This document shows, in pieces, positions 1 to 7,573 of a stretch of DNA of 31,020 bases. Each line of letters starts with the position of its first letter. Position 1 is the first letter of the stretch. Made by a program: the position numbers and the translations under genes. Source of the stretch: Spartobacteria bacterium (GTDB lineage Bacteria > Verrucomicrobiota > Verrucomicrobiia > Chthoniobacterales > UBA6821); contig CANIBV010000005.1 in NCBI GenBank assembly GCA_947466005.1, positions 1 through 31,020 on the forward strand, given 5' to 3'. The notes beneath the pieces are model-generated. The model was not told the DNA's origin. It was given only the letters and a program-made list of their open reading frames with translations, and ran no database searches.

Positions 1-109
1 AGAGCTGGAAAAAAACGGGTTAACAACATGGAAACGAAAGTAAATATTCTGGCGATGGCGACGGAGGACCCGACATTAGATGCGAAGGGCGGGGGCTTGG
101 GTCAAGCTG
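1..109. other. Left edge, no supported gene
   Basis: The 109 bases before the HAD hydrolase stop codon show no tRNA, terminator or family signature. A 34-codon plus-strand frame (28-132) begins with ATG but runs into the antisense of the HAD gene and has no homology cue. Confidence 0.3.
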
Positions 110-922
110 CTATTTCCCAGTGCCTTCGCTGATGGCACTGAGGATCGCCGGGATTTCCGCAAGGGAGGTGATGGTATGGTCAGGCGTGACATCGGCCTGC
201 TCCTCGGATCCCGGCACCCGGATCCAGATGGAACGGATCCCCGCATTTCGCGCGCCTGCAATATCCCGCTCCAGGCTGTTGCCCACCATGACCGACTCTT
301 CGGGCGTCACTCCGAGCTCTCCCAGTAGACGGTGAAAGATCTCGGGCTTTGGCTTCCCGATGCCGTGCTCCCCCGAGACGGCGATCGCATGAAAGAAGGA
401 TCCCAGACCGGAAGCGGCGATTTTCTCACGCTGCAGGTCGGGAGCCCCATTGGTCAGAAGGGCAAGACGATGGGTGGAGGCGAGCTCCGTCATCAACTCT
501 CGGGCCCCCAGCAGCAGTCGCTGACGGGCACGGCGGGTGGAGGCGAATTCAGCCGCAAGAAACTCCGCGGCATCGCTTGGGATCCCCTCCCCCTGGGGCT
601 GGGCGGCCAACGCCTTGGCAAAGACCTCCTTACGATAGTTTTGGGACCAGTGACGGAGGGCGGTCAGTTCGGCGTTCTCACCCGTGAACCCACCCCAGAG
701 GCACTCGAAGGCACTGATACCGATTGAGCGGCAGAACGGACGGCACTCACCCTCGGCCCAGAGCTCACGGGAAATGGCCATGGCATCCCCTGCAAAACGT
801 GCCGGATCCACCCCAAATCGGGAGGAAGCCACGGCGGCCGTATGGGCAAAGGTTTCGTGCGAGACGGCCTCGTCCACGGCAAGCGTGTCATCAAGGTCAA
901 ATAGGAGAGCGCGGATAGCCAT
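110..922 (-). CDS. HAD-superfamily hydrolase (phosphatase-like)
   Basis: A 270-residue haloacid-dehalogenase-type hydrolase, probably a cytosolic phosphatase acting on a small phosphorylated metabolite; the substrate cannot be told from sequence. Motif I is at the N-terminus (FDLDDT, nucleophile Asp9 and acid Asp11). Motif II is the Thr157-Asn-Gly stretch, motif III the Lys190-Pro-Lys, and motif IV the GNS...D block around residues 214-220. A helical cap of about 120 residues sits between motifs I and II, as in subfamily IA (YjjG or phosphoglycolate phosphatase style). Length is normal for the family. It is transcribed divergently from the RND efflux genes and does not look functionally tied to them. 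Stop is TAG at 110-112; no Shine-Dalgarno sequence is evident before the start at 922. Confidence 0.88.
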   Translation of the reverse strand: MAIRALLFDLDDTLAVDEAVSHETFAHTAAVASSRFGVDPARFAGDAMAISRELWAEGECRPFCRSIGISAFECLWGGFTGENAELTALRHWSQNYRKEVFAKALAAQPQGEGIPSDAAEFLAAEFASTRRARQRLLLGARELMTELASTHRLALLTNGAPDLQREKIAASGLGSFFHAIAVSGEHGIGKPKPEIFHRLLGELGVTPEESVMVGNSLERDIAGARNAGIRSIWIRVPGSEEQADVTPDHTITSLAEIPAILSAISEGTGK

Positions 923-1040
923 AGAGAGGGCTGAATTAATCGGATAATGCCCACTGCTGCAAGTACGGGAGGTAAAAGCCCTCCCCTTCTTGCGCCGGAT
1001 GCCGACCCCAATAACGAGCCGAATAAAGGTGACAAGTTTT

Positions 1041-1057
1041 ACTTAATGCCATTAAGT
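1041..1057. promoter_or_regulatory. Perfect 17-bp palindrome, candidate operator of the efflux operon
   Basis: The sequence ACTTAATG-C-CATTAAGT is an exact 8-bp inverted repeat around one central base. It lies 40 bp before the ATG at 1097 and just downstream of a possible -35 hexamer (GTGACA at 1029-1034). The size and symmetry are typical of sites bound by dimeric repressors such as TetR or MarR proteins, which often control RND pumps. No regulator gene is present next to it, so the binding protein is unknown. Confidence 0.5.
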
Positions 1058-1096
1058 ATCCGTGAAGGAAATACCCCTTCCACCTCTTACCGGAAC

Positions 1097-2344
1097 ATGA
1101 GCGACCAATCACTTTCGACAACATCGGAGACACGTCAGGATCTTCCCCAGGCCATCACCCCGAAGCCTCCCGAGATCATTGGATTGAACGAGGAGCCAAC
1201 ACCCCCAAGGCGCCCCAAAATGACCGTCGTCCTCTCCGTTGCCGCCATGATCCTCTTCATTCTGGCCATCGGGGGATGGAAGGCCTGGCAGATCTCTCAG
1301 GCAATCGCCATGGGCAAGGCGTTCCACATGCCACCGGATGCGGTCACGTCACTGAAGATTGCGGAGCAAAAGAGCACCCCTGTCCTGGAAGCAGTAGGAT
1401 CCCTCGCCTCCCCCCAAGGCGTGATGCTGAGCGCTGATCTTCCGGGAGTTGTGACCTCCATCAGTTTCGAATCGGGCTCCCATGCCACCAACGGCCAACT
1501 CCTTATTCAACTCGACACACGCCAAGAGGAAGCCCAACTCAGGACGGCGAAAGCCAAACAGGAACTCGCCAAGCACAATCTCGAACGCAACACCGGACTG
1601 AGGCGGGGACAGATCATCGCGGAGTATGCCTTTGAGGAGTCCAAGAGCCAGTTTGACGCCGCCCAGGCTTCACTCGAGGAGATTCAGGCAATGATCGACA
1701 GAAAGACCATTCGTGCCCCCTTTGCAGGTGATCTCGGCATCCGCCAGATCAACGCCGGACAGTACCTCAAGAGCGGTGACCCGATCGTGCAGTTGGAGTC
1801 CCTTGATCCCATCTACGCCAACTTTGCCCTTCCCCAGCAGAACTTGGGCACACTTCGAGTCGGTGAGCCAGTGCTCATGCAAGCCGATGGCCTGCCGGGC
1901 AAAGTCTTCACAGGATCCATCACCGCCATCAACTCCATGGTCGACACCTCGACCCGCAACATCCAGATCCAGGCGACCTTCCCCAATCCCGGTCACATCC
2001 TTCGCTCGGGAATGTTCGCCGGCATCCAGGTTCAGTTGCCTGAGAGTGAGCGCGTCATCATGATCCCTGCCACATCAATCCAGTACGCACCCTACGGTGA
2101 CTCGGTCTTCGTCATCGAGTCGATGAAGGATCCCCAGGGAAAAGAATACATGGGCGTCAGGGAGCAGACCGTGACCTTGGGCAAGACCAAGGGTGATCAG
2201 ATCACCGTGCTCAAAGGACTGAAGCCCGGGGATGAGATCGCCACTTCCGGGATTTTCAAACTCCGTCAAGGCGGTGCCGTGAAGGTCAGTAACAGTGGTG
2301 TCCAACCCGGCAACGACCCAGCCCCTAAGCCGACCGACAGCTAG
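1097..2344 (+). CDS. RND efflux periplasmic adaptor (membrane fusion protein)
   Basis: Periplasmic adaptor of a tripartite resistance-nodulation-division efflux pump (MexA/AcrA/MdtA type), linking the inner-membrane pump to an outer-membrane channel. The N-terminus is a cytosolic Pro-rich tail followed by one membrane anchor (about residues 42-65) rather than a lipoprotein signal. Then come a lipoyl half-motif, an alpha-hairpin rich in Gln, Glu and Ala, the second lipoyl half, beta-barrel and membrane-proximal domains. The reading frame is open upstream to an ATG at 947. I prefer the ATG at 1097 (415 aa), because the first 50 residues look non-conserved and the palindrome and possible promoter lie at 1029-1057, inside the longer version. 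The permease follows after 21 bp, so the two form an operon. No outer-membrane factor is nearby. Confidence 0.9.
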   Translation: MSDQSLSTTSETRQDLPQAITPKPPEIIGLNEEPTPPRRPKMTVVLSVAAMILFILAIGGWKAWQISQAIAMGKAFHMPPDAVTSLKIAEQKSTPVLEAVGSLASPQGVMLSADLPGVVTSISFESGSHATNGQLLIQLDTRQEEAQLRTAKAKQELAKHNLERNTGLRRGQIIAEYAFEESKSQFDAAQASLEEIQAMIDRKTIRAPFAGDLGIRQINAGQYLKSGDPIVQLESLDPIYANFALPQQNLGTLRVGEPVLMQADGLPGKVFTGSITAINSMVDTSTRNIQIQATFPNPGHILRSGMFAGIQVQLPESERVIMIPATSIQYAPYGDSVFVIESMKDPQGKEYMGVREQTVTLGKTKGDQITVLKGLKPGDEIATSGIFKLRQGGAVKVSNSGVQPGNDPAPKPTDS

Positions 2345-2365
2345 TCTGTTCCTCCGCGTGACCCG

Positions 2366-5300
2366 ATGAAAATCACCGACCTCTTCATCAAGCGTCCCGT
2401 GCTGGCGCTGGTGGTGAACCTTGTTATCCTCTTGGCGGGATTCCAGTCGATCCATGTTCTGAACATCCGGCAGTACCCCCGGAGTGACATCGCCGTCATC
2501 AAGGTCTCCACCGTCTATGTCGGGGCCAATGCCGACCTCGTGCGCGGCTACATCACCACGCCCCTGGAACGCGTCATCGCTGCGGCCGAGGGGATCGATT
2601 ACATCGAGAGCTCCAGCACGCAAGGCTCCAGCACCATCACGGTCCATCTCAAGCTCAACCACGATCCCAACGCCGCACTGACCCAGATCCAGGCCAAGCT
2701 GGCCCAGGTCCGGAACGAGCTGCCCCCCGAGTCGGAAAATCCCGTCATCGAGCTTCAGAACGCCGACGAACTCCGCGCAGCGATGTACCTCGGCTTCGCC
2801 GATCAGGGGATGGAGCCGAACAAGATCACCGACTTCCTGGTGAGGGTCATCCAGCCGAAACTCACAGCCATCGCCGGCATCCAGCGCGCGGATGTGCTCG
2901 GGGCCCGCGTCATGGCCATGAGGATCTGGCTCAAGCCCGACCGCCTTTCCGCACTCGGGGTGACCGCCTCCGATGTCCGCAAAGCTCTTCAGGCCAACAA
3001 CTATCTGGCCGCCGTCGGCAAGACCAAGGGGACCATGACGGCCATCAATCTGATCGCCAACACCAACCTGACCTCGCCGGAAGAGTTCCGCCAGCTCGTG
3101 GTGAAACAGAAGGGCGGCGTCCTCGTGCGCCTGCAGGATGTCGCCGACGTGGAGCTTGGCGCCGAAGACTACGACTCGGATGTCCGCTTCGACGGGAAAA
3201 AAGCAAAGTTCATCGGCATTTGGTGCCTGCCCACGGCCAATGTTCTCGATGTCTGCAAGAGCGTGCGGGAGCAGCTCCCGGAGTTGCGAAAGATGCTGCC
3301 CCCGGGAATGACGCTCGACGTTCCCTACGACTCGACCGACTTCATCCGCGACTCGATCAAGGAGGTCTTCAAGACCCTCACCGAAACCCTTCTGATCGTG
3401 GTTCTGGTGATCTTCCTCTTTCTGGGATCGCTCCGCTCCGTCCTCATTCCGGTCGTGGCGATTCCCATCTCCCTCATCGGAACCTCCTTCATCATGGTCC
3501 TGTTCGGCTTCAGCGTGAATCTTCTCACCCTGCTTGCCGTCGTGCTCGCGGTGGGACTTGTGGTGGATGACGCCATCGTGGTCGTCGAGAACGTGGAGAG
3601 GCACATCCATGAGGGCTTCTCCCCGCTGCATGCCGCCCTGCGGAGCGGACGCGAACTCTTCGGCCCCATTATTGCCATGACAATCACGCTGGCCGCGGTC
3701 TACACCCCGATCGGCATCCAGGGTGGGCTGACCGGAGCCCTCTTCCGTGAGTTTGCCTTCACTCTTGCCGGGGCGGTCCTGATCTCCGGCATCGTGGCCC
3801 TCACACTCTCCCCGATGATGGCCTCCCGCCTCCTGCGTCGCGGGGATGTCACGCGAGGGTATGCGGGCTGGATCAACAGACGCTTCACCGCGCTCCAACA
3901 CGCCTACGTGCGTCTCCTCGCCTCCATGCTGAGGCACCGGGGAGCCGTCCTGACAGTCGCCGGCTTCTGGGTCCTCATCCTGCCGGCGCTTTACCTGCTC
4001 TCTCCCAAGGAGCTCTCACCAAAGGAGGATCAGGGAATCGTCTACTGCATCGTGCAGGCCTCCCCCTTCTCCACCATCGATCAGACGCTTCTCTATTCCG
4101 ATCTTGTCAAGGATGCCATGTTCTCACTTCCCGAAACCGGTCACACCTTCCAGATCATCCGTCCCGACGGAGGCTTCGGCGGCATTCGTACCGTGCCCTG
4201 GAGCGAGCGCAAGAGGAGCTCCGAGCAACTCGCCGCGGCACTCGGGAAAAAGACGGCCGACATTCCGGGATTGCGCGTGATCTCCACCACGCCACCAGCC
4301 CTGCCCGGAGGGAGCAACTTCCCCGTCGAGATTGTCATCTCCTCTACCGTGGAGCCTCGGCGGCTGCTGGATGCAGCCAACGACCTTGTAAAAACAGCCT
4401 TCGCAAGCGGCATCTTCATCTTTGCCGACAGCGATCTGAAGTACGACCAACCGCAAGTCGAGATTGCCTTTGACCGCAACAAGGTCTCGGCCCTTGGGCT
4501 CGACCTGCAGCAAGTTGGCGCAGACCTTGGCACACTGCTTGGAGGCAACTACGTCAACCGCTTCAGCATCCAGGGGCGAAGCTACAAGGTCATCCCCCAA
4601 CTCAAGCGCGAGAACCGCCTCGACCCCGATTCGCTCGGATCCATCTACGTGAGCGGTCCCGACAAGCAACTCCTGCAGCTCTCGACATTTGCCGAACTAA
4701 AGCACAGCACCGAACCGCGCGAGATCAAGCGCTTCCAACAGCTCAATTCGGCCAAGATCTCCGCCATCCTTCCCCCGGGTATCACCATCGACCAAGCCCT
4801 CAAGGTTCTGGAGAAACGGGCCGCAGAGATCCTGCCGCGCGGCTTTGTTGTCGACTATGCCGGCGAGTCGCGCCAACTCCGCCAAGAGGGCAACACACTG
4901 GTCACCACAATGATCCTCTCCATCATCCTGATCTTCCTCGTGCTGGCAGCCCAGTTTGAGAGTTTCCGAGACCCCTTCATCATCCTCCTCGGATCCGTCC
5001 CGCTGGCCCTTGCGGGAGCCCTCCTCTTCACCTTCCTCGGAGCCACCAGCATCAATATCTACAGCCAGGTTGGTTTGATCACGCTCGTCGGACTCGTGGC
5101 CAAGAATGGCATCCTCATCGTGGAGTTTGCCAACAATCTGCAGGAGGGAGGCCTGGACAAGTGGCATGCCATCCTGGCCGCTTCGGGAACCCGTCTCCGC
5201 CCGGTCCTGATGACCTCCGTGGCCACGGTCGTCGGTCACACGCCGCTCATCCTGGCCAACGGCCCCGGCGCGGGTGCCCGCAACAGCATCGGCATCGTCC

Positions 5301-5452
5301 TCGTCTCGGGCATGATCATCGGAACGCTCTTCACTCTCTTCGTGGTACCCTCGATCTACCTCCTGGTTTCCAAGAACAAGAAGGCGAATCCCTCCAAAGA
5401 GGCCCATCACGCCCTGCTGGGTGACACCCCCGCACATCTCTCGCTAGCCTAG
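2366..5452 (+). CDS. RND efflux permease, HAE1 family (AcrB/MexB-like)
   Basis: Inner-membrane proton-driven efflux pump of 1028 residues, the usual size for the hydrophobe/amphiphile efflux family. It starts with the standard KITDLFIKRPVLA type N-terminus that forms TM1. The proton-relay residues are intact: the Asp401-Asp402 pair in the TM4 segment (GLVVDDAIVVVENVERH) and a Lys at residue 913 in the TM10 segment (GLVAKNGILIVEF), matching AcrB D407/D408 and K940. Two large periplasmic loops and two six-helix bundles can be followed, so the pump looks functional. Substrate specificity cannot be read from sequence. It is co-transcribed with the adaptor upstream and must borrow an outer-membrane channel encoded elsewhere. 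The next gene is convergent. Confidence 0.95.
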   Translation: MKITDLFIKRPVLALVVNLVILLAGFQSIHVLNIRQYPRSDIAVIKVSTVYVGANADLVRGYITTPLERVIAAAEGIDYIESSSTQGSSTITVHLKLNHDPNAALTQIQAKLAQVRNELPPESENPVIELQNADELRAAMYLGFADQGMEPNKITDFLVRVIQPKLTAIAGIQRADVLGARVMAMRIWLKPDRLSALGVTASDVRKALQANNYLAAVGKTKGTMTAINLIANTNLTSPEEFRQLVVKQKGGVLVRLQDVADVELGAEDYDSDVRFDGKKAKFIGIWCLPTANVLDVCKSVREQLPELRKMLPPGMTLDVPYDSTDFIRDSIKEVFKTLTETLLIVVLVIFLFLGSLRSVLIPVVAIPISLIGTSFIMVLFGFSVNLLTLLAVVLAVGLVVDDAIVVVENVERHIHEGFSPLHAALRSGRELFGPIIAMTITLAAVYTPIGIQGGLTGALFREFAFTLAGAVLISGIVALTLSPMMASRLLRRGDVTRGYAGWINRRFTALQHAYVRLLASMLRHRGAVLTVAGFWVLILPALYLLSPKELSPKEDQGIVYCIVQASPFSTIDQTLLYSDLVKDAMFSLPETGHTFQIIRPDGGFGGIRTVPWSERKRSSEQLAAALGKKTADIPGLRVISTTPPALPGGSNFPVEIVISSTVEPRRLLDAANDLVKTAFASGIFIFADSDLKYDQPQVEIAFDRNKVSALGLDLQQVGADLGTLLGGNYVNRFSIQGRSYKVIPQLKRENRLDPDSLGSIYVSGPDKQLLQLSTFAELKHSTEPREIKRFQQLNSAKISAILPPGITIDQALKVLEKRAAEILPRGFVVDYAGESRQLRQEGNTLVTTMILSIILIFLVLAAQFESFRDPFIILLGSVPLALAGALLFTFLGATSINIYSQVGLITLVGLVAKNGILIVEFANNLQEGGLDKWHAILAASGTRLRPVLMTSVATVVGHTPLILANGPGAGARNSIGIVLVSGMIIGTLFTLFVVPSIYLLVSKNKKANPSKEAHHALLGDTPAHLSLA

Positions 5453-5496
5453 AAGTCTTTATAAAAGCTTGGAAACACCAATCCGGAAGCGCGCTG

Positions 5497-5619
5497 TCAG
5501 TTCTTGCGATCGCGCAGATACGCTAGGACGATGAATCCCCTGATATCCAAGGTCGCCGAGACGGAACACGCTCCGATGAGGGCCGGGATATTCTTCAAGG
5601 TTTCGTAGGCGTGCTGCAT
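5497..5619 (-). other. Unassigned short ORF in the RND/YhcH intergenic gap
   Basis: The 226-bp gap between the permease and the YhcH gene holds no recognisable gene. The most protein-like reading is a 40-residue minus-strand ORF (starting MQHAYETLKN, ending AYLRDRKN). It is open a further 16 codons upstream without a Met. Its composition resembles a folded protein better than the other frames do, so it could be a small gene or the tail of a lost one. No Shine-Dalgarno or family signature is seen. Confidence 0.2.
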
Positions 5620-5678
5620 TTGGTACGCAGAAAACAGACGCAATAATAAGCCTTTGCACAACAAGTGTTACTCCGTCT

Positions 5679-6134
5679 TCATAACCGAAACTTGATCACC
5701 ACTTTGTGCACTTCCGCAGGCTGCCCGATCATGACACCCGGTTGATGAGCGTCCTGCGGATGGAAGACCGCGAAGGATCCTGCGCTCAGAATGACGAGTG
5801 ACGTCGGGCCCTCCGGGGACTCGTAGAACTCGGCATCCTTTTCAAGATTGTACGGGGTGCGCACGACGAGTTCCTCCCTCTGGCCGTAGCCGATCAACTC
5901 GCTTCCCTTGACCATGTATTGGATGTCACCGTGGAGGCGATGGGTCTCCCATTTCTTCTCGGCGGCGGGCGCCGTCTCGTAGCGCTGGACGATGGCGACC
6001 AGTCCCGGTCCGTCAATCTCGTAGCGTCCGTCGGCTGTCGCCGGGTCATACGATCCAAGCCAGGCAAAGGCCTTGGGAAACAGGGGGTGCACTCCCTGAA
6101 GGAGCACGGAGTTCCGGAGCGCCTCGAGGATCAT
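5679..6134 (-). CDS. YhcH/YjgK/YiaL family protein (DUF386, EbgC-like)
   Basis: A 151-residue single-domain cupin-like protein of the YhcH/YiaL family, which includes EbgC, the beta subunit of evolved beta-galactosidase, and proteins linked to sialic acid and uronate catabolism. Family signatures are visible. Glu63, His65 and Asp70 in the ETHRLHGDIQ segment and His125/His130 in FHPQDAHQP are the probable metal ligands, and the C-terminal VHKVVIKF strand closes the barrel. Likely cytosolic and active on a sugar or sugar acid; the substrate is unknown. It ends the minus-strand pair begun by the QueD-like gene, which lies 6 bp upstream, so the two are probably co-transcribed although no metabolic link is obvious. 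Confidence 0.85.
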   Translation of the reverse strand: MILEALRNSVLLQGVHPLFPKAFAWLGSYDPATADGRYEIDGPGLVAIVQRYETAPAAEKKWETHRLHGDIQYMVKGSELIGYGQREELVVRTPYNLEKDAEFYESPEGPTSLVILSAGSFAVFHPQDAHQPGVMIGQPAEVHKVVIKFRL

Positions 6135-6140
6135 GGTGAA

Positions 6141-6503
6141 TTATTTCCCCCGGTAGCTGCAACGCGCGCTCGGCGTCTCGTGGATCACGATTTCTGCAAG
6201 CCCAGGGAGCGATGGGGAGAGATGCTCCCAGAACCAACGGCACATGTTCTCGATCGTCGGGTTCTCAAGTCCAGGAATGTCGTTCAGGTACGAGTGATCG
6301 AGCAGCTCGAGCAGCGGATCCATCGCGCGGCTGATACGCGCATGATCGTAGAGCCAGCCGGTAGAGGGATCGACCTCACCCTCCACCGAAATCTCCATCT
6401 TGAAGCTGTGGCCATGCATCCGGCCGCACTTGTGATCAGGCGAGACCTTGGGGAGAGTCTGGGCTGCTTCGAAAGAAAAATCCTTGGTCAAACGGACGTG
6501 CAT
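6141..6503 (-). CDS. queD: 6-carboxytetrahydropterin synthase family protein (QueD-like)
   Basis: A 120-residue member of the QueD/6-pyruvoyl-tetrahydropterin synthase family. QueD converts dihydroneopterin triphosphate to 6-carboxytetrahydropterin, the second step to queuosine and other 7-deazaguanines. The match to E. coli QueD runs end to end: catalytic-type Cys26 in HKCGRMHGHSF, zinc-type His30 and His32, His68-type catalytic region (LLDHSYLNDIPGLENPT) and a C-terminal ET region ending CSYRGK. The first zinc ligand, His in the E. coli FEAAH motif, is Gln15 here (FEAAQ). Queuosine synthesis is still the best guess, but the altered ligand leaves some doubt. No queC, queE or queF lies in the window. 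It precedes the YhcH gene by 6 bp. Confidence 0.85.
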   Translation of the reverse strand: MHVRLTKDFSFEAAQTLPKVSPDHKCGRMHGHSFKMEISVEGEVDPSTGWLYDHARISRAMDPLLELLDHSYLNDIPGLENPTIENMCRWFWEHLSPSLPGLAEIVIHETPSARCSYRGK

Positions 6504-6624
6504 AATGAGCTATGCCTACAGCAAGGTGACTCCCTTGGCAAAGCGATCAATCTCTCCGCAGCACAACGCTCCTTCCCTGAGATTCGCCCTGAGCCCAGTT
6601 CGGAGAGCCGCCCGGTACGACTTG

Positions 6625-6813
6625 CTACGGGATGCGGGGCGCCTCTCCGTTGCTCTTCACTCCATCCTCTACACCCCCTTCGCCGCTCGCTTCTCCCTCC
6701 AAATCTCTCTGGAGTAACTGCCTGATATATTCAGAAAGGGAAACTCCCTCAAGAGCCGCAGCCCTCTGCGCAGCATGATGAATTTCGGGATCTATGCGTG
6801 TCTGAATATTCAT
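6625..6813 (-). CDS. Small ribbon-helix-helix DNA-binding protein (RHH1)
   Basis: A 62-residue protein with an Arc/MetJ-type ribbon-helix-helix core: a short beta strand (NIQTRIDPEIHHAAQ), helix A (AAALEGVSLSEY) and helix B (IRQLLQRDL), followed by a Gly/Glu-rich tail of about 25 residues. The SLSEYIRQLL pattern is typical of HicB-type or CopG-type antitoxins and small repressors. No toxin gene is adjacent. It reads away from two other RHH genes at 6916 and 7281, and its sequence is not closely related to them. It probably binds DNA as a dimer; its target is unknown. The region upstream (6814-6915) is AT-rich and shared with the divergent RHH2 gene. Confidence 0.65.
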   Translation of the reverse strand: MNIQTRIDPEIHHAAQRAAALEGVSLSEYIRQLLQRDLEGEASGEGGVEDGVKSNGEAPRIP

Positions 6814-6915
6814 TATATGTCTTTGCGTTAACTATCATTGGTACTTTTTGATATTTTTGGCAAGTTTCTTAAAATTAACTGGTTGCGATTTATTAATAAT
6901 ACCTTAGAAATTTAA

Positions 6916-7098
6916 ATGATGAAAAAGAAGGTGACTAAAATACTTACTGGCTTTCGTTTAGATCCTCGCCTCAAGGTCTTGGCGCTGGAGGCGGCGAGCC
7001 AAGAGAACCGTTCTCTTTCCAATTACATCGAGAACTTGATCCGCAAGGATGTGGAACTCCGCGGCCTCCTTGTGCTTGGGGATTTCAAGAAAAAGTAG
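6916..7098 (+). CDS. Small ribbon-helix-helix protein (RHH2)
   Basis: A 60-residue protein with a basic N-terminus and an RHH fold: strand KILTGFRLDPRLK, helix LALEAASQENRSL, then SNYIENLIRKDVE. It is a clear paralogue of RHH3 at 7281; the KILTGFR, EAA, NRS and SNY-E-LIRKD blocks are shared. Proteins of this kind act as dimeric transcription repressors or plasmid-type antitoxins, but no toxin partner is present. There is no Shine-Dalgarno sequence; the start lies after the AT-rich stretch CTTAGAAATTTAA. Function beyond DNA binding is not known. Confidence 0.65.
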   Translation: MMKKKVTKILTGFRLDPRLKVLALEAASQENRSLSNYIENLIRKDVELRGLLVLGDFKKK

Positions 7099-7240
7099 AG
7101 ATTTGCCCCCTGGGGTTCGGGCCTGTTGACCCATCTTCGCCAGTCGGCCCCTAAAATGTATAACTTTAGTTATTCTATATCTAACACTTAGAATGCTTTT
7201 GATTTAATAAAATTTTGTTATTCGTAAGTTTATGCAATCC

Positions 7241-7277
7241 TGTTGTTTACGTCTTGTAAGAAACCGCGTAAACAACA
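7241..7277. promoter_or_regulatory. 11-bp perfect inverted repeat abutting the RHH3 start codon
   Basis: TGTTGTTTACG at 7241-7251 and its exact complement CGTAAACAACA at 7267-7277 are separated by 15 bp and end 3 bp before the ATG at 7281. As DNA, this is a plausible operator for a dimeric repressor, perhaps the RHH proteins themselves. As RNA, the hairpin would bury the ribosome-binding region. The surrounding 7150-7280 segment is strongly AT-rich compared with the rest of the window. Confidence 0.5.
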
Positions 7278-7280
7278 CGC

Positions 7281-7478
7281 ATGACGAAAGCGGACCCCAC
7301 GAAGAAAAAGAAATCGGCGCCAAAAATCCTGACCGGCTTCAGAATTCATCCCGAGATCAAGACTCTGGCCATGGAGGCCGCCGAACAGGATAACCGCTCT
7401 TTTTCTAATTATCTGGAAAGCTTGATCAGGAAAGACATCGACCAGAGGAATCTCCTCCCCAAGAAGGAAAAGAAATAA
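7281..7478 (+). CDS. Small ribbon-helix-helix protein (RHH3)
   Basis: A 65-residue protein with a Lys-rich N-terminal arm (about residues 1-15, KKKKSAPK) and an RHH core: KILTGFRIHPEIKTLAMEAA, then NRSFSNYLESLIRKDID. It is about two-thirds identical to RHH2 over the core, so the two come from a tandem duplication. The positively charged arm and tail suit a DNA-binding role. The start codon sits 3 bp after the 11-bp inverted repeat, which suggests autoregulation. No toxin, integrase or plasmid maintenance gene accompanies it. The next gene (photolyase) is convergent. Confidence 0.65.
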   Translation: MTKADPTKKKKSAPKILTGFRIHPEIKTLAMEAAEQDNRSFSNYLESLIRKDIDQRNLLPKKEKK

Positions 7479-7523
7479 CCGATCCATCCCTCTTCAAGAG
7501 AATGAAGGGGTGCGCTCTAATTT

Positions 7524-7554
7524 CTTGGGCGACATGGTGGGCCGCTGGCCCAAG
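7524..7554. repeat. Inverted repeat between convergent genes, possible terminator
   Basis: CTTGGGC (7524-7530) pairs with GCCCAAG (7548-7554). An alternative inner stem GGGCC/GGCCC (7539-7543 with 7547-7551) overlaps it. The position between the convergent RHH3 and photolyase genes suits termination, but there is no T-tract on either side, so the role is uncertain. Confidence 0.3.
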
Positions 7555-7573
7555 TTATCGCTTCAGAAAATCC

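Noticed and set aside
28..132. 34-codon plus-strand ORF at the left edge
   Set aside because: It overlaps the 3' end of the HAD gene on the other strand and has no recognisable feature.
947..1096. Upstream ATG (947) for the RND adaptor
   Set aside because: The added 50 residues are not family-like and would place the palindrome and possible promoter inside the coding sequence.
2075..3937. 620-codon open minus-strand frame opposite the RND genes
   Set aside because: It crosses the adaptor and permease on the opposite strand. The sequence is rich in Asp, Gly, His and Glu with no family motif, as expected for the antisense of a high-GC hydrophobic gene.
5459..5659. 66-codon minus-strand frame after the RND permease
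   Set aside because: Arg-rich with no motif. The overlapping frame at 5497-5619 looks more protein-like, and even that is weak.
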